DNA of 60,321 nucleotides from assembly GCA_030041095.1 (NCBI GenBank), contig JASHON010000026.1:1-60321 (forward strand), given 5' to 3'. Made by a program: the position numbers and the translations under genes. The notes under the pieces were generated by a model that made no database searches, had not been told where the DNA came from, and worked only from the letters and a program-made list of their open reading frames with translations. This document shows positions 1-10,660 of this stretch, in pieces (within the stretch, counting starts at the first letter, position 1; each line of letters opens with the position of its first letter). Source of the DNA: Terriglobia bacterium. Lineage in GTDB: Bacteria; Acidobacteriota; Terriglobia; UBA7540.

Positions 1-146
1 TACCAGCCTCCGGTTCTCCCACAGAGCGACGTTTGCTCGTTCGGGTACTCATAGAGAAAATGAACCACAGATCGGCCGACAAGGCAGGCCGGGATGAACC
101 GGTCCAATGAAGCATCAAAGGGAGCCTTGAGCTGCAGATTGCGCAT
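1..146 (-). CDS. Partial hypothetical protein running off the left edge
   Basis: An open frame of 48 codons begins with ATG at 146 and is still open at base 1. A purine-rich ribosome binding site (GGAGAGGG) lies 7 to 8 bases before the ATG, which is the main reason to take it seriously. The visible residues (beginning MRNLQLKAPF, with DASLDRFIPACL and VVHFLYEYPNEQ) match no family I recognise. Only the N-terminus is visible, so no function is proposed. It could be a chance frame; the SD spacing is the only positive sign. Confidence 0.35.
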   Translation of the reverse strand, partial: MRNLQLKAPFDASLDRFIPACLVGRSVVHFLYEYPNEQTSLCGRTGGW

Positions 147-456
147 CACTTTTCCCTCTCCATTCCTCTGTGCCGCTTAGCTCGGCGAAGTCTTTCGAAG
201 AGACTCCAGGCCTTGAGCGGAGATACCTTTTTCGCAGCTATGTGGTTGTGGGGGATTGACTTACCGTGGCGAGTCAACTTGTTGTGGGTCACCGCCCGAT
301 CCGGACCCAGAAGTTCGATCACCGTCTGGCGCTAAAAATGAGCGCTATAGCTGCCTGCCTCGTTCGCGTAAGAAATTGACTGATTGCGCAGCCACAACAG
401 TGAGCTGCAGCACGCTCCGCCGACGAGATGGGTGATGCGCAGGCGTACAGGTCGAA
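147..456. other. Intergenic stretch with no recognised feature
   Basis: About 310 bases between the partial left-edge gene and the toxin remnant. I see no tRNA-like cloverleaf, convincing promoter or conserved frame. A 63-codon minus-strand frame partly overlapping it has no SD and low-complexity composition and was not accepted. Confidence 0.5.
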
Positions 457-783
457 TCACTCGCCCGCAGCGGCGACCAACTTAGCTTCAAGAGAAGGCG
501 CGATGAAGAATCGGGCCCTGTTGCGGAGGGACTCAATCTCGGGCTTCAACGCACGGATCTCGCCGAGACGTTTTGCACGTAGCAGAATTCCTAAGACTCC
601 CGTCACCTGAAGTCCCATAGCGACGGCGACCTTGCGGCCTTCCTGCTCATCAACGATGACAATCTCAGCGTCCACATCAGCAGCGAGTGCGATGGTTTCG
701 GCCTCGCCTCGGTGCAAATGCAAAGACAAGACGTCCGCCAGGCGAGACGCTGGCCTAGGAGAAGTATTACTGACGGCGCGCAT
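457..783 (-). pseudogene. Truncated DUF3368/PIN-type toxin (VapC-like)
   Basis: The 108-residue product starts with VSNTSP, the typical start of DUF3368 PIN-domain proteins, then jumps to LHRGEAETIALA and IVIVDEQEGRKVA, which normally come about 50 residues later in a family of roughly 150 to 160 residues. The C-terminal part (VTGVLGILLRAKRLG, then the helix ending VAAAGE) is intact. The segment that normally carries the second acidic residue of the PIN active site is therefore missing through a frame-preserving deletion. The ATG at 783 overlaps the last 17 bases of the upstream antitoxin gene, the usual arrangement of such pairs. An active enzyme would be a metal-dependent RNase; this copy is probably inactive (inference). 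Identification of the family is from recognisable motifs only. Confidence 0.7.
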
Positions 784-1021
784 AGGCGAGGTCTTGCGCC
801 AGATCTTCGTTACTGTAATGCCGCGGGACATTTCGTTGGCTAAGAAGGTCAGCGAAGGCGGTACGGGAAACTTCAGCAAGCTCACTCGCCTTTCCAAACG
901 AGATGATGCCTTGGGCGTATAGAGCGACGGCGAGCTCAGCTCGCAAGCGAGGCTCGATCTCAGCGGCCGGGAGCTTCAGGCTCTGGACGATGGACTCTGG
1001 GATATCGAGGTGTAATGGCAT
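767..1021 (-). CDS. UPF0175 family antitoxin-like protein
   Basis: The 84-residue protein begins MPLHLDIPESIVQSLKLP and contains ELAVALYAQGIISFGKASELAEVSRTAFADLL, the typical layout of UPF0175: a short N-terminal strand followed by a helix-turn-helix-like segment. Members are usually encoded directly before DUF3368 PIN proteins and are taken to be their antitoxins and probable autorepressors. Here the downstream frame (457-783) is such a toxin, overlapping by 17 bases. The start at 1021 was chosen because the family begins at this Met; a longer open frame reaching 1534 crosses the first ATP synthase gene on the other strand and is not credible. The antitoxin looks intact although its partner is damaged. 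Confidence 0.75.
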   Translation of the reverse strand: MPLHLDIPESIVQSLKLPAAEIEPRLRAELAVALYAQGIISFGKASELAEVSRTAFADLLSQRNVPRHYSNEDLAQDLAYARRQ

Positions 1022-1108
1022 ATTTTTGTTCCCCGCCTGCATTGTTTTCACCCTAACTTTACGCCATAGACACTCGCTTGTCACCGTCTGACCTGCACGC
1101 CACGGTTC

Positions 1109-1138
1109 TTGACACTCAGTTTCGGCGCATGCTAGCGT
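1109..1138 (+). promoter_or_regulatory. Candidate promoter of the ATP synthase operon
   Basis: A perfect TTGACA (1109-1114) is followed after 18 bases by TAGCGT (1133-1138), a weak -10. It lies 54 bases before the first atp gene in a 171-base gap that separates the divergent antitoxin gene from the operon. No better promoter is visible in the gap, but the -10 match is poor. Confidence 0.4.
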
Positions 1139-1192
1139 ATTACATCGGTGTAGGTCCAGCCGGAGCCCAATAGTCAGGATCATCAGCTCACG

Positions 1193-1666
1193 ATGAATAG
1201 TGTTTCCGGGATGCTTGAGCAGCTTTATGTCCAGAGCATCCCCACCATTCTTTTCGTTCTGGTTCTGCTCGTCATTCTGGACCGTCTGTTCTTTCGTCCG
1301 ATTGCACGGGTGACCGGCAAGCGCGCGGAGGCGACGATTGGCGCGTTGGATCGCGCCAAAAAGCAGGTCGGGGAAAGTGAAGCGCGTTCCCAAGAGTATG
1401 CCGCTGCGCTTCAGGCGGCGCGTCTGGAAATCTATACCACCCGGCAGGACGACCGCCGAAAAGCCCTGGCTGAGCGTGAACGTGCACTCGAAGTGGCGCG
1501 GGAGGAAGCTGCCAGGCTTGTGAAAGAGGCGCAAGGCACGCTGGCCTCTGAGGCAGACGCCGCGCGATTGGAATTACTAACCGTTAGCCGGACACTCGCT
1601 GCCGAAATTACCGAAAAGATCCTGGCGCCGGAGCCGCCACGGGATGGCGGGAGGATACGAGCGTGA
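1193..1666 (+). CDS. atpF: ATP synthase F0 subunit b (first of two b-type subunits)
   Basis: The 157-residue protein has one N-terminal membrane segment (about residues 17-31, IPTILFVLVLLVILDRL), the FFRPI element typical of b subunits, then a long Ala/Glu/Arg-rich coiled coil to the end. This is the peripheral stalk subunit that ties F1 to subunit a in the inner membrane. It is the first gene of the operon and overlaps the next b-type gene by four bases (GTGA), implying translational coupling and probably a b/b' heterodimer. The annotated ATG is preceded by only a weak SD. No atpI, atpB or atpE precedes it. Confidence 0.88.
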   Translation: MNSVSGMLEQLYVQSIPTILFVLVLLVILDRLFFRPIARVTGKRAEATIGALDRAKKQVGESEARSQEYAAALQAARLEIYTTRQDDRRKALAERERALEVAREEAARLVKEAQGTLASEADAARLELLTVSRTLAAEITEKILAPEPPRDGGRIRA

Positions 1667-2295
1667 ATCGGAGGATCGGGTGGTGGTTGGCCACGACCCT
1701 GTTCGCCGGCTTGCTGGCCGGAGCGTCCGTCATGGGCTGTGCGGCGGAGCCGGCCCGGGCTCCCCTAGCCGTCGTCGTGCTTGCCACCAGTTCCCCAGCA
1801 AACGGCCACGAGAACCTCTTTGATTTGATCAATCTGGTCTTGCTCATCGTCGTTCTGGTTTACTTCCTGCGCAAGCCGCTCGGACAATTCTTCAAGGCGC
1901 GATCGAGCGAAATCGAACAAGGCTTGGAAAAGGGACGAAAGGCGCTCGAATCAGCGCAGGCGCAACTCGCCGCGGCAGAGGAAAAGTTGCGGAACGTGGA
2001 AAGCGAGATTGTGGCGTTCAAGGAGGCGGCGGTGCGGGAGACCGAAGCGGAGCGCGACCGAATGCGGCGCGCGGCGGAACAAGAAACGCAGAGAATCATC
2101 GAATCGGCGCACAGCGTGATTCAATCGAGCGTGCAAGCAGCAAAGCTGGAGTTGAGAAGACTTGCGGCGCGGCAAGCGAGCGAACTGGCAGAAAAGCTCC
2201 TGCGACAGCGCCTGGACGATGCCGGCCGCGACCGGTTGGTGGAGCGGTTCCTGGAGGATTTGCCAAGTCCTCCCGATCACAAACCCCCGGCGTAA
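1663..2295 (+). CDS. atpF: ATP synthase F0 subunit b with an extra N-terminal hydrophobic segment
   Basis: The 210-residue protein starts at GTG overlapping the stop of the preceding gene. It has a first hydrophobic stretch that looks like a signal peptide (residues 7-25, ending VMGC, a poor lipobox), a loop, a second membrane segment (about 55-69, LINLVLLIVVLVYFL) followed by RKPLGQFF, then a long coiled coil. The second segment and the coiled coil are classic b subunit. The N-terminal extension makes it longer than the usual 155 to 170 residues, and its cleavage would leave a normal b topology. With the upstream b protein it would form the peripheral stalk. SD-like GGAGGATACGAGC precedes the GTG. 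Confidence 0.88.
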   Translation: MNRRIGWWLATTLFAGLLAGASVMGCAAEPARAPLAVVVLATSSPANGHENLFDLINLVLLIVVLVYFLRKPLGQFFKARSSEIEQGLEKGRKALESAQAQLAAAEEKLRNVESEIVAFKEAAVRETEAERDRMRRAAEQETQRIIESAHSVIQSSVQAAKLELRRLAARQASELAEKLLRQRLDDAGRDRLVERFLEDLPSPPDHKPPA

Positions 2296-2311
2296 TCAAG
2301 CAGGACGTTCC

Positions 2312-2851
2312 ATGCCCCAGGCAGTGACACAACGGTATGCGCGCGCTTTAGCCGGCGCAGTCGAGCGCCAGGGAAAATACCGCGAAGTTGCGGAAGAGGT
2401 TGGCAGCTTCGCGCGCTGTTACCGTGAAAGCATCGAGTTGCGAGAAGTTCTAGAGAGCCCGGCGGTGCTGCCCCAGGCGAAGCTGCGGGTGCTCGAAAGA
2501 GTCATGGCGCTGCTGGAGCTTTCACCCATCGTCCGGAACTTTCTCCGGGTCCTTCAGTCCCACTATCGCCTGCACCTCATCAGCGAAATCCAAGACGCCT
2601 TCGAGCGTGTTGTGGACGACCGGATGGGCGTTGTACGCGTGGCGGTGGTTTCCGCCTCGCCACTTCCGCCGGAACAACAAACCGCCCTGGAAAATCGGTT
2701 TGTCCGCTTGACGCAGAAAGCGCCGGCTATTGAATACCGCGTGGATCCGAATCTCCTGGGAGGTGTCCGGGCCTCCATCCAAAGCACGGTATACGACGGA
2801 ACGATACGCGGAGCGTTGGACCGGATTCGGATGCAGATGGAAACTGCGTAG
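2312..2851 (+). CDS. atpH: ATP synthase F1 subunit delta
   Basis: The 179-residue product has the family's usual length and signatures: N-terminal QRYARAL, a helical domain to about residue 105, and the C-terminal VDPNLLGGVRASIQSTVYDGTIRGALDRIR, which matches the delta/OSCP signature. It connects the b-type stalk to the top of the alpha/beta ring. ATG at 2312 was preferred to upstream starts because family members begin within a few residues of the YARAL motif and AGGAC lies about 7 bases upstream. It sits 16 bases after the second b gene and 9 before atpA. Confidence 0.93.
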   Translation: MPQAVTQRYARALAGAVERQGKYREVAEEVGSFARCYRESIELREVLESPAVLPQAKLRVLERVMALLELSPIVRNFLRVLQSHYRLHLISEIQDAFERVVDDRMGVVRVAVVSASPLPPEQQTALENRFVRLTQKAPAIEYRVDPNLLGGVRASIQSTVYDGTIRGALDRIRMQMETA

Positions 2852-2860
2852 GAGTGAATC

Positions 2861-4402
2861 ATGCCGCAAATCAGAGCTGACGAAATCACCAGCATTATCC
2901 GCGAGGAGATTGAAAATTTCGACCGCAGCGTCACGGTGAGCGAAGTGGGAACGGTCATGTCCGTGGGCGACGGGGTGGCGCGAATTCACGGCTTAGACAA
3001 TGTCATGGCAGGCGAGCTACTCTCTTTGCCGCGCGACGTGGCGGGGCTGGCGCTCAATCTGGAAGAAGACCAGGTGAGCGCGGTGCTGCTGGGCGATACC
3101 GCGGAAATCAAGGAAGGAGATGTGGTGACGCGAACGCGGCGGCTGATGTCCGTGCCAGTCGGCGATGCGCTGGTGGGCCGCGTGGTGGATCCGTTAGGGC
3201 GGCCGCTCGACGACAAAGGGCCGGTCGTCACCCAGGAGTTTAATCCGGTCGAGCGGCTGGCTCCAGGTGTCGTGGACCGCCTGCCCGTCCGCGAGCCTCT
3301 TCAGACCGGTATCAAGCCGATCGACGCCATGATTCCCATCGGCCGGGGACAGCGGGAATTGATCATCGGCGATCGTCAAACCGGCAAGACGGCCCTGGCC
3401 ATCGATACCATCATCAACCAACAGGGCGGCGACGTCCTATGCATCTATGTGGCCATCGGCCAAAAGCTTTCGACGATTGCGCAAGTGGTGGCGACGCTCG
3501 AAGCGTACGATGCGATGAAATACAGCATCGTGGTGGCAGCATCGTCTTCGCTCCCGGCGCCCATGCAATACCTGGCGCCTTATGCGGGCTGTGCGATGGG
3601 TGAATACTTCCGCGACCGTTCGCGCCACGTGCTTTGCGTTTACGACGATCTATCGAAGCACGCAGTTTCCTACCGGGAGATTTCCCTCCTGCTGCGCCGC
3701 CCGCCCGGCCGCGAAGCTTATCCCGGCGACGTTTTTTACCTCCACTCGCGCTTGTTGGAGCGTGCGGCAAAACTCAACAAGGAGCTTGGCGGGGGGTCGC
3801 TGACGGCCTTGCCGATTATTGAAACCCAAATGGGAGATATTTCCGCCTATATTCCGACCAACGTTATTTCGATCACAGACGGCCAGATTTACCTGCAATC
3901 GGATCTCTTCAACTCCGGCGTGCGGCCGGCGGTGGACGTCGGTCTTTCCGTCTCGCGCGTGGGAGGCAACGCGCAGGTGAAGGCGATGAAGCAGGTGGCG
4001 GGAACGTTGCGGCTGGATCTTGCACAGTACCGCGACCTGGCGGCATTTTCTCAGTTCGGCAGCGATCTGGACAAGGCAACCGTAGACCAACTGAACCGCG
4101 GGCGCCGGCTGACGGAGATCCTGAAGCAGGATCAATACCAGCCGCTTCCGGTGGAAAAGCAAATCCTGGCGATTTTTGCGGGCACCAACGGCTTCCTTGA
4201 CGATTTGGAAGTGGCGGAATGTCGTGCTTTTGAGAAAGGACTCTACGACTACATCGAAACCGTTTGCCCACAACTGCTCGAGAAGCTCGCTCAGAAAAAA
4301 GCGCTCGATGACGAGTTGCGCGCTGAAATTAAGAAGACGCTCGGCGAATACAAGGAGAAATTCCTCGCGGAGCGTGCTGCAGCAGAGAAAGTTCCGGCTT
4401 GA
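2861..4402 (+). CDS. atpA: ATP synthase F1 subunit alpha
   Basis: This 513-residue protein is full length. The nucleotide-binding P-loop GDRQTGKT is at residues 170-177, and the alpha signature [14 protein letters not shown] lies near residue 356. It is the non-catalytic nucleotide-binding subunit of F1. The N-terminus ([20 protein letters not shown]) is the standard alpha start, with a GGAG SD ahead. It forms part of a tight same-strand run with delta and gamma. Confidence 0.97.
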   Translation: MPQIRADEITSIIREEIENFDRSVTVSEVGTVMSVGDGVARIHGLDNVMAGELLSLPRDVAGLALNLEEDQVSAVLLGDTAEIKEGDVVTRTRRLMSVPVGDALVGRVVDPLGRPLDDKGPVVTQEFNPVERLAPGVVDRLPVREPLQTGIKPIDAMIPIGRGQRELIIGDRQTGKTALAIDTIINQQGGDVLCIYVAIGQKLSTIAQVVATLEAYDAMKYSIVVAASSSLPAPMQYLAPYAGCAMGEYFRDRSRHVLCVYDDLSKHAVSYREISLLLRRPPGREAYPGDVFYLHSRLLERAAKLNKELGGGSLTALPIIETQMGDISAYIPTNVISITDGQIYLQSDLFNSGVRPAVDVGLSVSRVGGNAQVKAMKQVAGTLRLDLAQYRDLAAFSQFGSDLDKATVDQLNRGRRLTEILKQDQYQPLPVEKQILAIFAGTNGFLDDLEVAECRAFEKGLYDYIETVCPQLLEKLAQKKALDDELRAEIKKTLGEYKEKFLAERAAAEKVPA

Positions 4403-4421
4403 TTTCCGAGGTGGAAGGATC

Positions 4422-6735
<2,314 letters not shown>

Positions 6736-6741
6736 ACCTGC

Positions 6742-7176
6742 ATGGACCCAGAACTCCCCACCATCCTCGAGCTGCAGGTGGTGACACCGGAGCGGTTGCT
6801 ACTTTCGGAAAGGACGACCTCCGTCTCGCTGCCTGGCAAAAGCGGACGTATGGGCATCCTGCCAGGGCACGCGCCATTGGTCTCTGAATTGGCGACAGGT
6901 GTGCTCTTTTTTGAGCAAGGAACGCAGACACGCTTTGTCGCCGTTCAAGGCGGGTTTGTTGAAGTGTTGCCCGGCCGCGTTCTCGTGCTCGCAACAAGAG
7001 CGGAGCGCGGCGAAAGCGTCGATCTCGAAGGCGCTGGCCGCGCGCGGAACGAGGCGGAGCAAGCGTTGAAGAAGTCATCCGCCGATCAAGCGGAATCCCA
7101 AAGGGCGCAAGAAGAGATCGATTGGTCCAGAGCTTGCCTTGATGCGGCGGACAGTAAGCGCGATTCTAACTCGTAG
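6742..7176 (+). CDS. atpC: ATP synthase F1 subunit epsilon
   Basis: The 144-residue product has the epsilon beta-sandwich signatures LELQVVTPERLLLSE, GRMGILPGHAPLVSEL and FVEVLPGRVLVLATRAER, followed by an Ala/Glu-rich helical tail (about residues 90-144). Epsilon regulates rotation and ATP hydrolysis. The gene ends the operon; 11 bases further on lies the stop codon of a convergent gene, and no T-rich terminator fits in that gap. The C-terminal helical part is somewhat longer than in minimal epsilon subunits. Confidence 0.93.
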   Translation: MDPELPTILELQVVTPERLLLSERTTSVSLPGKSGRMGILPGHAPLVSELATGVLFFEQGTQTRFVAVQGGFVEVLPGRVLVLATRAERGESVDLEGAGRARNEAEQALKKSSADQAESQRAQEEIDWSRACLDAADSKRDSNS

Positions 7177-7187
7177 TGTCCGGAGTC

Positions 7188-8465
7188 TTAGCCCGGGACG
7201 GCAAGGTCAGGGCCGGCTGCGGTGCCTCCAAGGCGAGCGGTTTGCATCATCAGGTAATTGCGCTCCGGAATGTTCGTCGCTCGACTGGCGGCAATCCGAT
7301 ACTCTTCGATCGCTCCGTCACGATTACCCGCCATCTCCAGCAGGTGAGCGCGGACTGCGCTCAGCCGGTGATGGCCACCGATTCGCGCGTCCAAATGGAG
7401 AGAATCAAGAAGTTCAAGTCCCTTTGATGGCCCATGCACCATGGCTGTGGCAATGGCGTGGTTGAGGACGATCATAGGATTATCGGAGATTCGTTTAAGG
7501 AGTTCATAGAGCGCCAGGATCTGCGGCCAGTCCGTATCCTCAAATCGAGCTGCCTCGTCATGAACCGCGGCGATGGCAGCCTGCAACTGATAAGGTCCGA
7601 CTGAACCTTTGGGCAATACAGCGGAAAGAAGCGCTACGCCCTCTCTAATCTGCGCTTGATCCCAGAGTGATCTGTCCTGCTGAGCGAGTGGAATCAAGTT
7701 CCCGGCGGGGTCCGTTCGCGCTAACCGGCGAGCATCCGTCAGCAGCATGAGCGCGAGCAATCCGGCCACTTCCGGCTGATGCGGCTGAAGATGGCGCATC
7801 ATTCTGGCCAGCCGGATCGCTTCATGCGAAAGATCATCGCGTCGAACATGAGCCCCAGCGCTGCTTGTGTAGCCCTCATTGAAAATGAGGTAAAGCACAT
7901 GCAAAACGGAGCGCAAACGCTCGGCTTGCTCTTCAAAGGTGGGCGGTTGGAAGCGGATGCCCGATTCCTTGATGGTTTGTTTGGCGCGGCTGATCCGTTG
8001 CGCCATGGTCGCTTCGGGTACGAGAAACGCGCGGGCAATTTCTGCTGTGGTCAGCCCACCCACTGCCCGCAGAGTTAAGGCAATCGCGGATGCCGAAGTC
8101 AAGGCAGGATGGCAGCACATGAAAAGCAAAGTGAGTCTGTCGTTATCCTCCGGATCGTTCTCAGCATCCGATCGGGGCGCAAGATCACTGGCCTCTGTAG
8201 CTGCCTTTTCTTCCCGATGCCGCCGCGCCGCTTCGCTGCGGAGGTAGTCCGTCATGCGCCGTGAGGCCACTTGAATGAGCCAACCGCGGGGATTTCCAGG
8301 CAAGCCATCGCGCGGCCACTCGAGAGCGGCGGCGAACAACGCCTCCTGGACCGCGTCCTCGGCGGCGGTAAAGTCATGGAAGCGTCGAGCGACGGCGCCG
8401 AGCACCTGCGGCGCGAGATCGCGCAGCAGGCGCTCAGACGGGGCGTCGAGGAATTGCTCAGTCAT
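7188..8465 (-). CDS. ECF sigma factor of the ECF42/DUF6596 type
   Basis: The 425-residue protein has a sigma-2 region (about 10-80, with FTAAEDAVQEALFAAALEW and PRGWLIQVASRRMTDYLR), a sigma-4 region (about 115-170, with GLTTAEIARAFLVPEATMAQRISRAK) and then about 250 helical residues containing LYLIFNEGYTSS, PEVAGLLALMLLTDAR and LNHAIA. This long helical extension marks the ECF42 group, which lacks a classical anti-sigma partner. The start codon overlaps the stop of the upstream YCII/DGPF gene (ATGA), matching the known ECF42 gene pair. It would direct RNA polymerase to a small regulon that usually includes the DGPF gene itself; that last point is family knowledge and is not visible here. Confidence 0.9.
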   Translation of the reverse strand: MTEQFLDAPSERLLRDLAPQVLGAVARRFHDFTAAEDAVQEALFAAALEWPRDGLPGNPRGWLIQVASRRMTDYLRSEAARRHREEKAATEASDLAPRSDAENDPEDNDRLTLLFMCCHPALTSASAIALTLRAVGGLTTAEIARAFLVPEATMAQRISRAKQTIKESGIRFQPPTFEEQAERLRSVLHVLYLIFNEGYTSSAGAHVRRDDLSHEAIRLARMMRHLQPHQPEVAGLLALMLLTDARRLARTDPAGNLIPLAQQDRSLWDQAQIREGVALLSAVLPKGSVGPYQLQAAIAAVHDEAARFEDTDWPQILALYELLKRISDNPMIVLNHAIATAMVHGPSKGLELLDSLHLDARIGGHHRLSAVRAHLLEMAGNRDGAIEEYRIAASRATNIPERNYLMMQTARLGGTAAGPDLAVPG

Positions 8466-8857
8466 GCCGGTTCGCTGGTTCTTCTGCCCATGATCTGCCG
8501 TACTTCAATCGGCATGGTCAACGTGATTCCTCCAGGGCCGGGCCCGCCTGACAAGCGGGCTGCGATCTCGCAGGCTCGTTCCGGGCTTTCGACATCCACA
8601 ATCCAGTAACCCAGGAGAAACTCCTTAGCCTCCGGGAAGACACCGTCTGTGACCGGGGTACCGTTCTTCCCGGCCCGCACGACTATGGCCTGTTCCGGTC
8701 CGGCCAGCCCTTCATTGGCCACGAACTCTCCGGATTCAGTCAAATCCTTGTTGAGATTCTTCAAAAACGCAAAATGGGCCTGCATGTCGCTCTGAGACCA
8801 TGCGCGATACCCGTCCACACCCACCTTCGTACCCGTCATTAACAAAATGTATTTCAT
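8462..8857 (-). CDS. YCII-related (DGPF domain) protein
   Basis: The 131-residue protein begins MKYILLMTG and contains DGVFPEAKEFLLGYWIVDVESPERACEIAAR and IEVRQIMG, the typical features of YCII/DGPF proteins that accompany ECF42 sigma factors. The biochemical role of the family is unsettled. ATG 8857 was chosen over a start 15 codons upstream because it has a perfect SD (CGGAGGAAACGAC then ATG). Its stop overlaps the sigma factor start by four bases, so the two are translated together. Confidence 0.88.
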   Translation of the reverse strand: MKYILLMTGTKVGVDGYRAWSQSDMQAHFAFLKNLNKDLTESGEFVANEGLAGPEQAIVVRAGKNGTPVTDGVFPEAKEFLLGYWIVDVESPERACEIAARLSGGPGPGGITLTMPIEVRQIMGRRTSEPA

Positions 8858-9229
8858 GTCGTTTCCTCCGTTTGATTTTTGCACAACCTCGTGCGGTTGC
8901 ACACATAGGTCGGAGCGGAGAGCGCGTTCTCGACATCCCGGACAACAAATTACTTCGAACTAAAGACCCCCTACTCGATGCGGCTTTCGAGCGTTGAGGT
9001 CCGGCTGAAGGGTGGAGGCGTAAGAGGACGAACAGCGCATGGCTCGTGGACGTAAACCAGGATTGGGCGCTTGCCTGCGACGTCCAGCGGCGCTTCATGC
9101 AATGCTTGGACGCGGCGCCGGAAGGTCTGGATTACGGCGCACGATGCCGCCAACTTCGCGCGCTCGGAGGCGACGGCTATGGGTTCACAAGGCTTCGGCC
9201 ACCCTATTCTTTCACACGCTCCAGGCGGT
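8858..9229. other. 372-base gap without a supported gene
   Basis: This lies between the MetE-like gene and the DGPF gene, both on the minus strand. The promoter of the DGPF/sigma pair should be here, but I cannot assign -35 and -10 boxes with confidence. Frames on both strands lack SD sites and family motifs. Confidence 0.4.
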
Positions 9230-10453
9230 TTAGCTGCCGGCGCTGCCCGCATGCGCAGCTTCGCGGCCCGGCACAACGTCAATTTGAAGTTTGGGATTGG
9301 CAGCCGGAACGTCGGTGATGGGAAGGCCAAGCTCGCGACGGACGATATTCGCACCTTGCGCGATCGCACTCGCCTTATAAAAGGCGATTTCGCGGTTGGC
9401 GCCCTGGCGGCCGAAGCCGCAGTCGCTGGAAACGATGAGGCGCTCCGGAGGAATATAGCGGAGCGCCTTGCGGATTTCCGCCGCTACTTCTTCGGGCCGG
9501 TCCGCTTGCAGAGTGCGATGGCTGACCACGCCAATGGCGATCTTTTTCTTGAGGTCGTGTTTCAAGGGCTCGAACAATTCCAAGTCCCTCTGATTGCGGT
9601 CTTTCATTTCCAGCGTCCAAACGTCACCCCGGCAGCGCTCGAGGTAGATTTCCATGGAGTTGGCGTAGCTTGTATCTTCCATGACCCGCTGCATGTTGGG
9701 GTTGCCCCAGCAGGTGTGAATCCACAACTCTACATCGTCAAGCCCTTGAACCTCCCGGTTGAAGGCTTCGATAAGGAACTTCACTTCCTCATGATCCTTG
9801 CCGAAGGTGTTCGCCATGAAATGGAAAGTCGGCTCCTCAGTCTGAATGCACCGGCAGCCCGCGTCGCGCAGGGCCAGCAGCTCCTGGTTCATCGCCACGG
9901 CCATGTCCCAGATGACTTCACGCTTGTCCTTGTACTTGGGTGTGTGAACGTCCAGGAACAGAGCCATCACCTGAGAACAGCACGTTCCGAATTTAACAGG
10001 CTTGCGAGCGCGCGATTGAGTGATTCGCCAGATCTTGGCGTAATCGAGCGGGCGATGCTCAATCTTATCCACCACGTGCGGCCACCGCCAGCCCGTATAG
10101 ATCTCGTTCAACAGCGTGCCGGGCGGATAATGAAGCCATGGCGCAGTGGTTTCTTCCGGCTGCAGGTAGTCACCTTCAAATCCGGCCCAGCGCTGAAGCG
10201 GATAATGATGCCAGGCGCGGCCCGCCAGGTCCTCGTCAACGTGGAAGTCGCCGTGAGTGACAATATCCAGTCCGGCGCGCTCCTGATCGCTGACGACGAC
10301 GGCTATAGCATCCTGGAACTTCTCGCGAAAGCGCACGTCCATCATGCAGGTGTCGAGTGGCCGCCCCCACATCGAAAGGTCGAACCATCGCGGCCGCGGA
10401 AACGACCCGATCACCGTGCTGGGAAGAATTAAATTGGAAGTGGCCGTAAACAT
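9230..10453 (-). CDS. MetE C-terminal-like, zinc-dependent methyltransferase
   Basis: This 407-residue protein resembles the C-terminal catalytic barrel of cobalamin-independent methionine synthase: STVIGSFPRPRW at the N-terminus, TEEPTF, IHTCWGN (His246, Cys248) and SSDCGFGR (Cys345). Those three residues plus a Glu are the zinc ligands that activate the thiol acceptor in the family. The N-terminal half of a full MetE (about 750 residues) is absent, so it belongs to the stand-alone cobalamin-independent methionine synthase II family; the methyl donor and acceptor cannot be read from sequence. ATG 10453 has a strong SD (GGAGGATCCC). A longer start at 10513 adds 20 unrelated residues. It is divergent from the HAD gene. 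Confidence 0.85.
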   Translation of the reverse strand: MFTATSNLILPSTVIGSFPRPRWFDLSMWGRPLDTCMMDVRFREKFQDAIAVVVSDQERAGLDIVTHGDFHVDEDLAGRAWHHYPLQRWAGFEGDYLQPEETTAPWLHYPPGTLLNEIYTGWRWPHVVDKIEHRPLDYAKIWRITQSRARKPVKFGTCCSQVMALFLDVHTPKYKDKREVIWDMAVAMNQELLALRDAGCRCIQTEEPTFHFMANTFGKDHEEVKFLIEAFNREVQGLDDVELWIHTCWGNPNMQRVMEDTSYANSMEIYLERCRGDVWTLEMKDRNQRDLELFEPLKHDLKKKIAIGVVSHRTLQADRPEEVAAEIRKALRYIPPERLIVSSDCGFGRQGANREIAFYKASAIAQGANIVRRELGLPITDVPAANPKLQIDVVPGREAAHAGSAGS

Positions 10454-10660
10454 GGGATCCTCCACTGGGAGCCTGGCATCCTTGCCGTTGTAAAAGTGAA
10501 ATATACCACTCAAAACATCTTTTAGCAGAATTCAGAGATGGCTCATTCTTGGCGCATCCTACCCAAGCCGGCGGGAAATGCGACGGCGCCAGCCCGGCAC
10601 GTCACCCAATTATGAGATACTGCGTGTTAGCGCAGATTGCCAGCCACCTCAGCTTGAACC

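Noticed and set aside
8880-8905. Operator-like dyad GCACAACC ... GGTTGCAC
   Set aside because: Only five central base pairs match properly and the halves are unevenly spaced; too weak to claim.
9071-10432. 453-codon plus-strand open frame
   Set aside because: It is antisense to the MetE-like gene, which has all family motifs and a good SD; the frame has no recognisable domain and arises from high GC content.
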